From: Afipia sp.
Lineage (GTDB): Bacteria; Pseudomonadota; Alphaproteobacteria; Rhizobiales; Xanthobacteraceae
NCBI GenBank assembly: GCA_024508675.1
Contig: JANINQ010000013.1
Location: forward strand, 1-64,000
Length of the DNA stretch: 64,000 nt
Direction: 5' to 3'
The translations under genes and the position numbers were made by a program. Of this stretch, positions 1-8,971 are shown piece after piece; the stretch's first letter is position 1, and every line of letters begins with the position of its first letter. The notes beneath the pieces are model-generated. The model was given only the letters and a program-made list of their open reading frames with translations. It did no database searches and had not been told where the DNA came from.

Positions 1-1207
1 GCACGCCGATATTGCCGGAGCGCTGCGCCTGAAAATGGCAATCGGTGGCGAGCGGTGCGGTTTCGGTCGCGCCCCAGGCCGACACCATCGGCACCGCATG
101 GCCGACGGTGGCGATCGACAGGGCTTCCAGCGCATCCCACAGATTCTGCGGCAACGCCGCAGCCGCATAGAACAGCAGTTTCACGTCCGAGAAGAAACGC
201 CGGCGCAGCTCGTCGTCTTCGCGCAGCGCCGCGATCAGCATGTCGTAGCCGCGCGGCACATTGAAATACACCGTTGGAATCACATCGCGCAGATTGGCGA
301 GCGACAATGCGAACAGGCCGGGCGCTGGCTTGCCGCCATCGATATAAAGCGTGCCGCCGTTGCGCAGCACGCAGTTGAAATTGTGGTTGGCGCCAAAGGT
401 GTGGCTCCACGGCAGCCAGTCGAGCGTGGTGATGCCGGACTCGCCGAGAAACGGCCAGGTCTGCCCTTTCGCAGCCTGATTGGAGGTCAGCATGCGCTGG
501 GTGTTGATCACGGCTTTCGGCGTCCCTGTCGAGCCCGACGTGAACAGGAACTTTGCAATGGTGTCGTGATCGATGGCCGCGAAAGCGCGGGCCACATCAG
601 CCGTTTCCACCGCGGCGGTCAGCGACGAGAACGCAATCGCACCGTCGACACCATCCGGATCGCCTGCGACGACAACAGCCGAGTGCATGGACGCGATCGC
701 ATTCAGTGCCGGAGCGAACATTGTCGCGCTGGAGACATAGATCGCGCCGGGATCGAGCAACGCGATCATGCTTTTCAGTTTGTCGAAATCCTTCGAGACC
801 AGCGAATAGGCCGGAGAGACCGGCGCGGCCGGCACGCCGACATGCATCGCCGCCAGCATGAAGATCGCGTGGTCGATGGAATTGTCCGAGAGGATGACAA
901 GCGGCCGCTCGGCGCTCATGCCCTGCGCGAGAATCCATGCGCCTGCGGCGCGCACCCGCCGCAGCGCCTCGCGATAGGTCAGCCTGGTCCATGGCAGATC
1001 GGCGCTGCCGCGCTCGGCAAGGAAAACTGTGTCCGGCGTTTCGCGCGCCCATTGCTCCAGCCAGTCGCCGACACAGCGCGCGAACGGCTGCAGCGGCGTC
1101 GCCGACTTCAGCCAGATGCTGCCGTCGGGTTTGCGATCGGCAATAATATCGGGACTGGCGAACAGCGCCTGCGCGCTCGCCTGACGATGGACAGCCGTTG
1201 CCGTCAT
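1..1207 (-). CDS. Feruloyl-CoA synthase-like AMP-forming ligase (3' end missing)
   Basis: About 402 codons are present and the C-terminus lies beyond the left edge. Seen: the AMP-binding P-loop FTSGSTGTPKAV followed by an adenylate motif SAWGATETAPLAT. The overall pattern (N-terminal KPDGSIWLKS, then LQPFARCVGDWLEQWA) resembles feruloyl/p-coumaroyl-CoA synthases of Bradyrhizobium and Rhodopseudomonas rather than short-chain acyl-CoA synthetases. Known role of that family: ATP-dependent activation of hydroxycinnamic acids to CoA thioesters in lignin-monomer catabolism. The ATG at 1207 has no good ribosome site of its own; it overlaps by ATGA with a 21-codon frame that does have one. Substrate is an inference; other aryl/acyl acids are possible because the C-terminal domain and downstream genes are not visible. 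Confidence 0.85.
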   Translation of the reverse strand, partial: MTATAVHRQASAQALFASPDIIADRKPDGSIWLKSATPLQPFARCVGDWLEQWARETPDTVFLAERGSADLPWTRLTYREALRRVRAAGAWILAQGMSAERPLVILSDNSIDHAIFMLAAMHVGVPAAPVSPAYSLVSKDFDKLKSMIALLDPGAIYVSSATMFAPALNAIASMHSAVVVAGDPDGVDGAIAFSSLTAAVETADVARAFAAIDHDTIAKFLFTSGSTGTPKAVINTQRMLTSNQAAKGQTWPFLGESGITTLDWLPWSHTFGANHNFNCVLRNGGTLYIDGGKPAPGLFALSLANLRDVIPTVYFNVPRGYDMLIAALREDDELRRRFFSDVKLLFYAAAALPQNLWDALEALSIATVGHAVPMVSAWGATETAPLATDCHFQAQRSGNIGV

Positions 1208-1269
1208 GGCTGCGCGACCGCCAAAGCGATCAGCCGATGACTCGCCGCAGCTCCTGCGCTCGCAGGCAT
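1204..1269 (-). CDS. 21-residue leader frame translationally coupled to the CoA ligase
   Basis: An ATG at 1269 follows a strong purine tract (AAGGGGAGGGAA at about 1274-1287 on the minus strand). The frame reads MPASAGAAASHRLIALAVAQP and stops with TGA sharing four bases (ATGA) with the ligase start. The ligase start lacks its own ribosome site, so coupling is plausible. It might also be an artefact of a frameshift joining this N-terminus to the ligase. No function is known. Confidence 0.4.
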   Translation of the reverse strand: MPASAGAAASHRLIALAVAQP

Positions 1270-1591
1270 TGGCTTCCCTCCCCTTGGCGGCTACATCTTT
1301 AGAATAATAATGCAGCTATCCCTGTCGCTCTCCGGCGACTAATGCAATATAATGCAGATAGATTAGAACGTGTCAATCTTCCCGACCGTCACTTGCCTGC
1401 GACAGCACACCGCCTAAAATTTAATCTCAGGATTGAGCCAGCGTGCGGTTTTGACGGAGCAGCCACGCCTGCCCCTTAACGCCAAGCTACTGTTTTACAT
1501 CGGAAATTCTCCCCTCTTGGGGCACTGCTCGGACTTGTGCACAATGGCACACCGCTTGCTTCGTTAATGCCGATTAACGAAGGCGATGCGG
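1270..1591. promoter_or_regulatory. Divergent intergenic region, ligase / biuret operon
   Basis: This gap separates the leftward CoA ligase from the rightward biuret operon. It holds the ligase ribosome site (1274-1287), two copies of ATAATGCAG at 1307-1315 and 1349-1357 spaced 42 bp apart, an imperfect palindrome TGCAATATAATGCA at 1343-1356, and the sigma-54 promoter at 1545-1560. The ATAATGCA motifs sit where a MarR-type repressor of hydroxycinnamate genes would bind, which is inference only. Confidence 0.5.
1545..1560 (+). promoter_or_regulatory. Sigma-54 promoter of the biuret operon
   Basis: TGGCAC-N5-TTGCT matches the RpoN -24/-12 consensus TGGCAC-N5-TTGCW at every position. The -12 GC is at 1558-1559, placing transcription start near 1571, about 20 bp before the first gene. 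This fits NtrC-dependent expression under nitrogen limitation. I could not identify a clear NtrC enhancer pair upstream by eye. Confidence 0.75.
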
Positions 1592-2290
1592 ATGTCTCCG
1601 ATCAAAAATTTGCTCGCGGCCGAACCGGCGCCCATCGAACTGGCGTGGCCAAAGACTGCGCTTGTGATCATCGATATGCAGCGCGATTTCCTCGAGCCCG
1701 GCGGCTTCGGCGAAACGCTTGGCAACGACGTCTCGCAACTGACCCGCGCCGTGAAGCCATGCGGCGACGTGCTGAAAGCATTTCGCGCCGCCGGCCTTCT
1801 GGTGGTTCACACGCGCGAAGGACATCTGCCCGATCTGTCCGATGCGCCGCCCGCCAAGATCGAACGCGGCGCGCCGTCACTGCGGATCGGCGATCCCGGC
1901 CCGATGGGCCGCATTCTCATCCGCGGCGAAGCAGGCCACGACATCGTCCCGCCGCTCTATCCGGTCAAGGGCGAGATCGTGATCGACAAGCCGGGCAAAG
2001 GCGCGTTCTACGCCACCGAGCTTGGCGATGTGCTGAAAACGCACGGCATCGAGAATCTTCTGGTCTGCGGCGTCACCACCGAGGTCTGCGTCAACACCAC
2101 CGTGCGCGAAGCCAACGACCGCGGCTACCGCTGCGTGGTGCTGGCGGATTGCTGCGCCTCCTACTTCCCGGAGTTTCACGAGATGGGCCTTCGCATGATC
2201 AAGGCGCAGGGCGGCATCTTCGGCTGGGTCAGTTCATCATCAGAGGTTTTGGCGGCACTGAATTCCGAACCATCGAAAATGATTGCATAG
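1592..2290 (+). CDS. biuH: Biuret hydrolase-like cysteine amidohydrolase (isochorismatase family)
   Basis: 232-residue isochorismatase-fold amidohydrolase. The catalytic triad is visible as D28 (IIDMQ), K133 (DKPGKGAF) and C166 (VTTEVCVNTT), with spacing close to that of rhizobial BiuH. The HTREGH and IGDPGPMGRIL stretches are also typical of BiuH. Known reaction: biuret to allophanate plus ammonia. The next-but-one gene is allophanate hydrolase, which consumes that product, so context agrees. Start chosen at 1592 because GAAGG at 1579-1583 is 8 nt away; an in-frame ATG at 1586 is only 2 nt away. Ten bases separate it from the permease. A ureidoacrylate or other amide substrate cannot be excluded. 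Confidence 0.85.
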   Translation: MSPIKNLLAAEPAPIELAWPKTALVIIDMQRDFLEPGGFGETLGNDVSQLTRAVKPCGDVLKAFRAAGLLVVHTREGHLPDLSDAPPAKIERGAPSLRIGDPGPMGRILIRGEAGHDIVPPLYPVKGEIVIDKPGKGAFYATELGDVLKTHGIENLLVCGVTTEVCVNTTVREANDRGYRCVVLADCCASYFPEFHEMGLRMIKAQGGIFGWVSSSSEVLAALNSEPSKMIA

Positions 2291-2299
2291 GGGCACGCG

Positions 2300-3886
2300 A
2301 TGAGCACATCAGACACGGCTGCGACGTCAAGCAAACCGATCCTGTGGGCGCCCGGAGACTGGAACGCCTTTTTCGGCTTCGGCACCAACATCCTTGTCAA
2401 CATGCTGACGTTGACGGCGCTGCTGCGTTTCGTGCTCAAGATGCCGGACTCGCTGGTGTTCGGCCGCATCCTGCCTGCGCTCGGGCTGATGATGTTCCTC
2501 TCGACCATGTATTACGCCTGGCTGGCGTATCGCCTCGCGCAAAGAACCGGACGCAATGATGTCTGCGCGCTGCCTTCCGGCGTCAGCGTGCCGCATATGT
2601 TCATCGTCACCTTCGTGATCATGCTGCCGATCCTGCTCAAGACCGGTGATCCCATCAAGGCATGGGAAGCGGGCCTCACCTGGGTGTTTATCCAGAGCTT
2701 CATCCTGATGCTCGGCGGCTTCATCGCGCCATGGATCCAGCGCATCACGCCGCGCGCGGCGCTGCTCGGCACGCTGGCCGGCGTTTCGGTGGCCTTCATC
2801 TCGATGCGTCCGGCGTTCGAGATGTTCATGACCCCGGTGATCGGCCTCACATGTTTCGCCGTGATCCTCGCAAGCTGGTTCGGCGGCGTGAAATATCCCA
2901 GGAACATTCCGGCGGGCCTCATCGCCATCTTTGTCGGCACCGTGATCGCATGGGGCTCGAATCTGTTCGGCTTCAACATCGGCGGCATGAGCCTGGCAAA
3001 ACTCGGCGCAGCATTCAGCAATATCGGCTTCTCGCTGCCAGTCCCAGCCATCGGCCATGTGTTCTCCGGCTTCGAGTTTATCGGCATCATTCTGGTCACC
3101 GCGATCCCATTCGGCGTCTACGATCTTGTGGAAGCGATGGACAATGTGGAAAGCGCAGAAGCCGCAGGCGATCATTATCCCACAACGCGCGTGCTGACTG
3201 CGGACGGCGTCGTCAGCCTGATCGGCGCTCTGATGGGCAACCCCTTCATCAACGCGGTCTATATCGGTCATCCCGGCTGGAAAGCGATGGGCGGTCGCAT
3301 CGGCTATTCCGCCGCGACTGGCCTGATGGTGATCGTGCTGGCGTGGTTAGGTGTGATCTCGCTGCTGCTCAATCTCGTGCCTGTGGTCGCGATCCTGCCG
3401 ATCCTGCTCTACATCGGCATGCTGGTCGGCGCGCAGGCATTTCAGGCAACACCGGCATCTCACGCCCCGGCCATTGTGCTGGCGCTGACGCCGCATCTCG
3501 CCGCCTGGGGCAAGACGCTGGTAGACGGCGCGCTCACCGCCGCGGGCACCAGCGCCGCCGCTGTCGGCATGGACAAGTTAGGGGCCACCGGCGTGCTTTA
3601 CCATGGCCTCGAGATTCTTGGCGAAGGCTCGATCCTCTCGGGGCTCGTGCTGGCGGCAATGGCCGTGTTCGTGATCGAACGCGATTTCATCAAAGCCTCC
3701 GCCTTCGCTGCCGCAGGTGCCGTGCTGACCTTCTTCGGCTTCATGCATGGTCCCGCGGTCGGCATCGCCGTGACGCCCGGCGTCGCACTGGCCTATGCGC
3801 TGGTGGCGGCAGGCTTCTTTGCTTACGCCCGATCGGGCGCGGCGATGACGGCAATGCCCAAACCCGTCGCCGTGCCCGCCGAATAA
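2300..3886 (+). CDS. NCS2-like permease of the biuret/allophanate operon
   Basis: 528-residue polytopic inner-membrane protein with at least ten hydrophobic segments across the whole length. The layout (GTNILVNMLTLTALL near the start, LPSGVSVPHMF, then a mid-protein FGVYDLVEAMDNVESAEAAGD) resembles AzgA/NCS2 nucleobase permeases. Such carriers import purines or pyrimidines with protons. Here it sits between a biuret hydrolase and an allophanate hydrolase, so uptake of biuret or a related small ureido compound is inferred. ATG follows GGGGCACGCG; the ribosome site is modest. It is cotranscribed with both neighbours judging by the 9- and 31-bp gaps. Confidence 0.8.
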   Translation: MSTSDTAATSSKPILWAPGDWNAFFGFGTNILVNMLTLTALLRFVLKMPDSLVFGRILPALGLMMFLSTMYYAWLAYRLAQRTGRNDVCALPSGVSVPHMFIVTFVIMLPILLKTGDPIKAWEAGLTWVFIQSFILMLGGFIAPWIQRITPRAALLGTLAGVSVAFISMRPAFEMFMTPVIGLTCFAVILASWFGGVKYPRNIPAGLIAIFVGTVIAWGSNLFGFNIGGMSLAKLGAAFSNIGFSLPVPAIGHVFSGFEFIGIILVTAIPFGVYDLVEAMDNVESAEAAGDHYPTTRVLTADGVVSLIGALMGNPFINAVYIGHPGWKAMGGRIGYSAATGLMVIVLAWLGVISLLLNLVPVVAILPILLYIGMLVGAQAFQATPASHAPAIVLALTPHLAAWGKTLVDGALTAAGTSAAAVGMDKLGATGVLYHGLEILGEGSILSGLVLAAMAVFVIERDFIKASAFAAAGAVLTFFGFMHGPAVGIAVTPGVALAYALVAAGFFAYARSGAAMTAMPKPVAVPAE

Positions 3887-3917
3887 GATTTCCCAAGCTA
3901 AAGACAGGAAGCGATTA

Positions 3918-5720
3918 GTGACCGAGACTGTTGCCGACATCGTTGCCGCGCACCGCGCGAGAACGACATCACCTGCCAAGACCGTTGCGCGCAGCTTCCA
4001 GCGTATCCGCGACCACGGCGATCCCGCGATCTTCATCAGCCTGCGCGATGAGGCCGAGGCGATTGCCGAAACCGAAGCGCTTGCGGCGAAAGGCGACGCG
4101 TCGCTGCCGCTCTACGGCGTTCCTGTTGCCGTGAAAGACAATATTGATGTCGCGGGTCTTCCGACCACTGCGGCCTGCCCTGCTTTTTCGTACAACCCAA
4201 CGCAGGACGCCAACACCGTTGCGCGGTTGCGCGCCGCGGGCGCCATCGTGATCGGCAAGACCAATCTCGATCAGTTCGCGACCGGCCTTGTCGGCGTGCG
4301 TTCGCCTTACGGCATTCCAAAGAATGCCGTTCGCAGCGATCTCGTCCCCGGCGGATCGAGCTCGGGTTCGGCGGTTGCGGTGGCGGCGGGCCTCGTGCCG
4401 CTGTCGCTCGGCACAGATACCGCTGGCTCCGGCCGCGTCCCCGCCATGCTCAACAACATTGTCGGACTCAAACCCTCTTTGGGATTGATGTCGACATCGG
4501 GCGTGCTGCCGGCCTGCCGCACGCTGGATTGCGTTTCGATCTTCTCGCTCAACGTCGACGACGCCATGATCGCGCTTAATGTCATGGCCGGATACGACGC
4601 TACCGACCCCTATTCACGCGACCGCTTCGTCGGCCCGGTGACCGGTTTTCCGCCCGGCATCCGGATCGGCATTCCGCGCAAGGGACAGTTGAAGTTCTTT
4701 GGCGATAATATCTCGGAGCAATCCTACGACGCCGCTGTCGCGCGGCTGATCGCGCTCGGCGCAGTGCCTGTCGAGTTCGACCTCGCGCCGTTCTACGAGA
4801 CCGCGCAACTGCTCTATGACGGACCGTGGGTGGCGGAGCGTTATCTCGTGATCCGTGATCTGCTCGCGAAAGATCCCGACGCCGTACATCCGGTCACGCG
4901 CGAGATCACCCTGAAGGGCGCGAACATCTCCTCCGCCGACACCTTCGCAGCGCTCTACAAGCTGGAAGCGATGCGTCAGATCAGCCGCAAGACCTTCGAG
5001 AGCATCGATACGATGGTGCTGCCGACCGCGCCGACCGCTTATACAGTTAAGGACGTGCTGGCCAACCCCATCGAACTCAACAGCCGCAACGGCACCTACA
5101 CCAACTTCGTCAACCTGCTCGATATGTGCGGACTTGCGATTCCCGCCGCGATGCGCGCGGACGGAATTCCGTTCGGCATCACCCTGCTTGCGCCCGCAGG
5201 ACAGGACGCGAAACTCGCCAGCATCGGCCGTGTATTCCATGCCGACACCAAACTGCGCACAGGCGCGAAGGGTGCTCCACAACCGCCACTCACACCAGCC
5301 TCGAAGCAGCCGGGCAAGGATGAGGTCGCTATCGTCGCAGTCGGCGCGCATCTCTCCGGCATGGCGCTGAATCACGAACTGCTGTCCCTCGGCGGACGGC
5401 TGATCGAAGCGACATCGACCGCGCCGGATTACAAACTCTATGCGCTCAAGGGCACGGTGCCGCCCAAACCGGGCATGCTGCGCGTCGCGCCCGGCACAGG
5501 CTCCGCTATCGCCGTCGAAGTGTGGGCACTGCCGACAAAGGCGTTCGGTGCATTCGTCGCGGCAATCCCCTCGCCGCTCTCGATCGGCACCGTGACACTC
5601 TCCGACGGCTCGGGCGTGAAAGGCTTTCTGGTCGAAGCGGGCGCGGTCGAAGGCGCACGTGACATCACGTCCTTCGGCGGCTGGCGCGCCTTCATCGCCG
5701 CTCAGGTTAAGTCGGCTTAA
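3918..5720 (+). CDS. atzF: Allophanate hydrolase
   Basis: 600 residues, the usual AtzF length. N-terminal amidase-signature domain (about 1-440) has the Lys-cisSer-Ser triad at K73 (VPVAVKDN), S147 (PGGSSSGSA) and S171 (GTDTAGSGR). A C-terminal domain (about 460-600) with ALPTKAFGAFVAAIPSPL is characteristic of allophanate hydrolases and is not found in glutamyl-tRNA amidotransferase subunit A. Known reaction: allophanate to carbonate and ammonia in the cytoplasm. GTG start preceded by AGGAAG at 3906-3911. No urea carboxylase is present next to it, so the allophanate here should come from biuret rather than urea. Confidence 0.93.
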   Translation: MTETVADIVAAHRARTTSPAKTVARSFQRIRDHGDPAIFISLRDEAEAIAETEALAAKGDASLPLYGVPVAVKDNIDVAGLPTTAACPAFSYNPTQDANTVARLRAAGAIVIGKTNLDQFATGLVGVRSPYGIPKNAVRSDLVPGGSSSGSAVAVAAGLVPLSLGTDTAGSGRVPAMLNNIVGLKPSLGLMSTSGVLPACRTLDCVSIFSLNVDDAMIALNVMAGYDATDPYSRDRFVGPVTGFPPGIRIGIPRKGQLKFFGDNISEQSYDAAVARLIALGAVPVEFDLAPFYETAQLLYDGPWVAERYLVIRDLLAKDPDAVHPVTREITLKGANISSADTFAALYKLEAMRQISRKTFESIDTMVLPTAPTAYTVKDVLANPIELNSRNGTYTNFVNLLDMCGLAIPAAMRADGIPFGITLLAPAGQDAKLASIGRVFHADTKLRTGAKGAPQPPLTPASKQPGKDEVAIVAVGAHLSGMALNHELLSLGGRLIEATSTAPDYKLYALKGTVPPKPGMLRVAPGTGSAIAVEVWALPTKAFGAFVAAIPSPLSIGTVTLSDGSGVKGFLVEAGAVEGARDITSFGGWRAFIAAQVKSA

Positions 5721-5724
5721 GCGC

Positions 5725-6405
5725 CTACATCTCGGCCCACTGGCGCAGCATGTTGTGATAGAAGCCCGTCAGCGAAACCAGCGACGGATGATCCGGCACA
5801 TCCTGATTGAGGCGGATGATCGCCATGTCGAGATCGAACAGCATCGCGCGATGGGTGACATCGCGGATCATGCTCTGGGTCCAGAAGAACGAGGCGATGC
5901 GCGAGCCGCGCGTGATCGGCGTCACGTGATGAACGCTGGTCGCGGGATAGATGATCGCGTCGCCAGCGGGCAGCTTGACGCTGTGGCTGCCGTAGGTGTC
6001 CTCCACCACGAGTTCGCCGCCATCGTAATCCTCAGGCGATGAGATGAACAGCGTGGTCGAGACGTCGGTGCGGATTCGCACCGGCTGCTGCGAGTGAGTA
6101 CGGATCGCATTATCGATATGCGAGCCGAAGGTCATGCCCGCGTCGTAGCGATTGAACAGCGGCGGGAAAACCTGCAGCGGCAGCACCGCCGACATGAACA
6201 GCGGATTGCGCAGCAGCGCTGTGCGCACCATGTCACCGAGATCGCGCGCCTCGGCGGACTGTTCAGGCAACTGGAGATTGAATTTGACCTTGCCGGACTG
6301 ATGGCCGGCGGTGACGTTGCCATCGACCCAGGCGGCCTTCGTCATGACCTCCTTGCAGCGCGCGACCTGTTCGGGCGTCAGGACATTCGGAATATGCAGC
6401 ATCAT
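5725..6405 (-). CDS. piuC: PKHD-type Fe(II)/2-oxoglutarate hydroxylase, PiuC/YbiX family
   Basis: 226 residues, the normal PiuC length. The iron ligands are visible as H96-x-D98 (SHIDNA) and H159 (SVHHVTP), with a basic residue for 2-oxoglutarate at R167 or R169 (ITRGSR). The family is often encoded beside Fiu/PiuA catecholate siderophore receptors, as here (receptor immediately upstream on the same strand). Its substrate is unknown. A second ATG at 6402 is equally possible. The gene ends 5 bp from the convergent atzF stop. A hairpin terminator for the receptor (6492-6513) separates the two, so it may have its own promoter or depend on read-through. Confidence 0.92.
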   Translation of the reverse strand: MMLHIPNVLTPEQVARCKEVMTKAAWVDGNVTAGHQSGKVKFNLQLPEQSAEARDLGDMVRTALLRNPLFMSAVLPLQVFPPLFNRYDAGMTFGSHIDNAIRTHSQQPVRIRTDVSTTLFISSPEDYDGGELVVEDTYGSHSVKLPAGDAIIYPATSVHHVTPITRGSRIASFFWTQSMIRDVTHRAMLFDLDMAIIRLNQDVPDHPSLVSLTGFYHNMLRQWAEM

Positions 6406-6491
6406 GGCTTCGGCTCCATCGTTGCTTCAGCGTTAGCGCCGAAACGCCGCCGCTCCAAGCCCCATCGCAGGGACCTGCCGTTCAAGACAAA

Positions 6492-6513
6492 CGGCCGCCC
6501 GTCGGGGCGGCCG
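6492..6513 (-). terminator. Hairpin terminator after Fiu-like receptor
   Basis: CGGCCGCC (6492-6499) pairs with GGCGGCCG (6506-6513) around a 6-nt loop. On the minus strand it is followed by TTTGTCTT, 27 bp beyond the receptor stop. Confidence 0.7.
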
Positions 6514-6539
6514 CTTTGTTTAATACTCTGACATTGCCG

Positions 6540-8891
6540 TCAGAACGACGCGCGGCCGGTCAGCGCCACGTAGCGCCCCTGTCCAGGCACCGCATAGCCT
6601 GCACCAGCCAGGGTGTCGTAGTAATATTCATTCGCGATATTGTAGATGTTGAGCTGCATGGTGAAATTCTTTGTCACCTTGTAGGAAGCCATCGCATCAA
6701 ATCGCCAGTATCCCGGAACGCGGCCATCATTCGTGACGCTGGTCCAGCGCGAGTCGAGGAAGACCGCGCCGCCGCCAACCGTCAGGAGCGGAGTGATGTC
6801 ATAAGTCGACCAGATCGAGAATGAATTCTGAGGCGTGTTCGCCAGTTCATGGCCTATGTTGGTTACGGTCAGTGAGTTTGTCAGCTTCGATTTCAAATAG
6901 GTGTAGCCACCGTAGATGGCCCACTGATCGGTCAGCCTGCCCTGTGCGCCAATCTCAAAGCCCTCGACCTGCGAATCGCCGATCGCGACATAATTAGGCG
7001 CGGTCGTCGTCCCCTGGTTTTCATAGTCGTTTTTCTTCTTGGTGCGGAAGATGGCTCCATTCACATCAAGACGATTGTTCAAAAGGCCAATCTTTACGCC
7101 GACTTCGTCAGTCTCGGACAGAACCGGAGCGAGCGACTGCTGACCGTTGGTAATGGTCGTGAACTCCGCCGGCGGGTTTGCCGACGTTCCATGCATGTAA
7201 TACACGCTCGAATTTTCAGTCGGATGAACCACGACACCCGCACGATAGGTCGTGAAGTTGTTGTTTGCATTTAGGTCGGTCGGCGCAACCGGCGGCGTGG
7301 CTGGCCCGCCAGTAAAGCGGTTGAAGCTGTAGGTCTGGGCATTCGCCGTGTAGTTATCGAAGCGAACACCGCCAAGAACTTCAAGCCATTTGGTGATCTT
7401 GATCTGGTCCTGGGCGTAAACGCCAATTGTCTTCGCCGAAGAAATCGTCGCCGCCGTGGTTGGAGACAACGTGCCCGAGACGTAAGGGTCCGGATTCGCA
7501 ACATTGATACGATATGTATCGGTGAAGTTCGTCCGGAACTGCTCGCGATCCTCACGGCTGATTTCCGCGCCGACCAGCACGTTGTGCTCCAGGAAGCCCG
7601 TGTTGAACTTCGCGTTCAGGTCGCTGACGTTGCTGATGAGCCGGTTGTTGGTCTGGTTCTGGAAGTGGTTGGTGTTCGCGATCCAGATATTGCTCAAGGG
7701 CGTGCCAGGCGGAAGATTGGTGCCATAAGCAACACCGCCAGATGGTGTCGGGAAAAGATTCGATCCATTGGCAGCAATCTGCACCGGTCGTGTCCGGTTG
7801 AATCGCTCGACATAAGCAAAACCGGTCGTATTCGTGAACTTAAGTCCCGGAGCAAATTCATGCTCGAACTTGTTCATGAGGTTGTGAGCCTGGGTCTGCT
7901 CGATGTCATTCTGGCCCGGTGTCAGCACACCGAAATAGGTGTTGCGCGGCACAGGCGCGGGCTGCCTGTATGACGTCCCGAAATACGAACCAGGCAGCAT
8001 GGGAATGCCGCGATCCGCGATATTGTCGTCGTTCTGATAGATATAGCTGAAGGTGTTCTTTGTCTGATTGTTGATCTGATAGGAGATCGACGGTGCGAAG
8101 CCATAGCGCCGGATATGCGCGGCATCGCGGCCCGCGATGTCGGTATCGTAGCCAAGCGCGGCCAGACGCACCGCAATGTCGCCGAACGTCTTGTTGACGT
8201 CGACAGTGGCGCGACCACCTGCCGCCGACGAGCCCGTTCCCTCAATAACCGCGAAATCACGCGCCTGCGGCAGCTTGGATACGATGTTGATAGCGCCGCC
8301 CGTCGAGCCACGGCCGAACACAAACGATGAAGGTCCCTTATAGACCTCGACGCGATCGAAGCTGAATGCGTCGCGTGCGTACCAGCCTGGATCGCGAATG
8401 CCGTCACGATAGATATCGTTGCGCGCGGTGTAACCACGGATGTTGATCTGGTCGCCCTGAACACCACCTTCACCTGCTGTGAAGGTGATGCCCGGCACGT
8501 TGCGCAACGCATCCTGCACCGAAGTCGAAGCCTGATCCTGCATGACCTGCTGGGTCACGACATTGACCGTCTGCGGCGTGTCACGCAGCGGAGCCGTCAT
8601 GCGCGAGAGCTGGGATGTCACGGGAGCCTGATATCCGCCTGCACCGTTGCCGGCGCTTTCCTGCACGTCGATGGTCGGGAGAGCTTCCTGCGCCATCGCG
8701 TTGGTCGCCAGCATCACCGAGGCGAGACCAAGCATCGCGGGGCCAGGCTTGCGCACCGATGAGCGGATGAACGGAGAGGAGGAAAGCGCCGTTTCGTTCT
8801 GCATCACGGGGGCAACGCAGGCATCCTGCTTTTGGGCCTTCTTCGGCTTGATGACCCTGTTGAACCTGTTCCGCATCGGTTGCCCCCGCAA
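6540..8891 (-). CDS. fiu: TonB-dependent siderophore receptor, Fiu-like
   Basis: 783-residue outer-membrane receptor. A signal peptide ends near ATNAMAQE (about residue 68). The TonB box / plug follows (ALPTIDVQES, then DTPQTVNVVTQQVMQDQ, NVPGITF, and VEVYKGPSSFVFGRGSTGGAINIVSK). The beta-barrel ends in the usual aromatic residue, GRASF. Catecholate siderophore receptors of the Fiu/PiuA group pair with PiuC, which lies directly downstream. The long N-terminus suggests the true start could be the Met at about 8876. The ligand cannot be read from sequence. Candidate Irr half-sites lie upstream at 8972-8983. Confidence 0.9.
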   Translation of the reverse strand: MRGQPMRNRFNRVIKPKKAQKQDACVAPVMQNETALSSSPFIRSSVRKPGPAMLGLASVMLATNAMAQEALPTIDVQESAGNGAGGYQAPVTSQLSRMTAPLRDTPQTVNVVTQQVMQDQASTSVQDALRNVPGITFTAGEGGVQGDQINIRGYTARNDIYRDGIRDPGWYARDAFSFDRVEVYKGPSSFVFGRGSTGGAINIVSKLPQARDFAVIEGTGSSAAGGRATVDVNKTFGDIAVRLAALGYDTDIAGRDAAHIRRYGFAPSISYQINNQTKNTFSYIYQNDDNIADRGIPMLPGSYFGTSYRQPAPVPRNTYFGVLTPGQNDIEQTQAHNLMNKFEHEFAPGLKFTNTTGFAYVERFNRTRPVQIAANGSNLFPTPSGGVAYGTNLPPGTPLSNIWIANTNHFQNQTNNRLISNVSDLNAKFNTGFLEHNVLVGAEISREDREQFRTNFTDTYRINVANPDPYVSGTLSPTTAATISSAKTIGVYAQDQIKITKWLEVLGGVRFDNYTANAQTYSFNRFTGGPATPPVAPTDLNANNNFTTYRAGVVVHPTENSSVYYMHGTSANPPAEFTTITNGQQSLAPVLSETDEVGVKIGLLNNRLDVNGAIFRTKKKNDYENQGTTTAPNYVAIGDSQVEGFEIGAQGRLTDQWAIYGGYTYLKSKLTNSLTVTNIGHELANTPQNSFSIWSTYDITPLLTVGGGAVFLDSRWTSVTNDGRVPGYWRFDAMASYKVTKNFTMQLNIYNIANEYYYDTLAGAGYAVPGQGRYVALTGRASF

Positions 8892-8971
8892 TCTATCTGC
8901 CGCGCGTTCATGAGAACGGCGATTTCAGGGCAGCTTTTGAAAAATGCAGACGCGCAGGGCAACCCTTTGAA

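Noticed and set aside
35-1240. 401-residue plus-strand frame
   Set aside because: Antisense shadow of the CoA ligase; its protein is Arg/Gln-rich low-complexity with no recognisable motif, while the minus strand has clear AMP-ligase motifs.
1501-1545. Possible NtrC enhancer (GCAC...GTGC at 1522-1540)
   Set aside because: The spacer is 11 bp between GCAC and GTGC, longer than in known NtrC sites, so the match is not convincing.
2327-3271. 314-residue minus-strand frame
   Set aside because: Antisense shadow of the permease; composition is His/Asp/Gln rich and lacks a fold.
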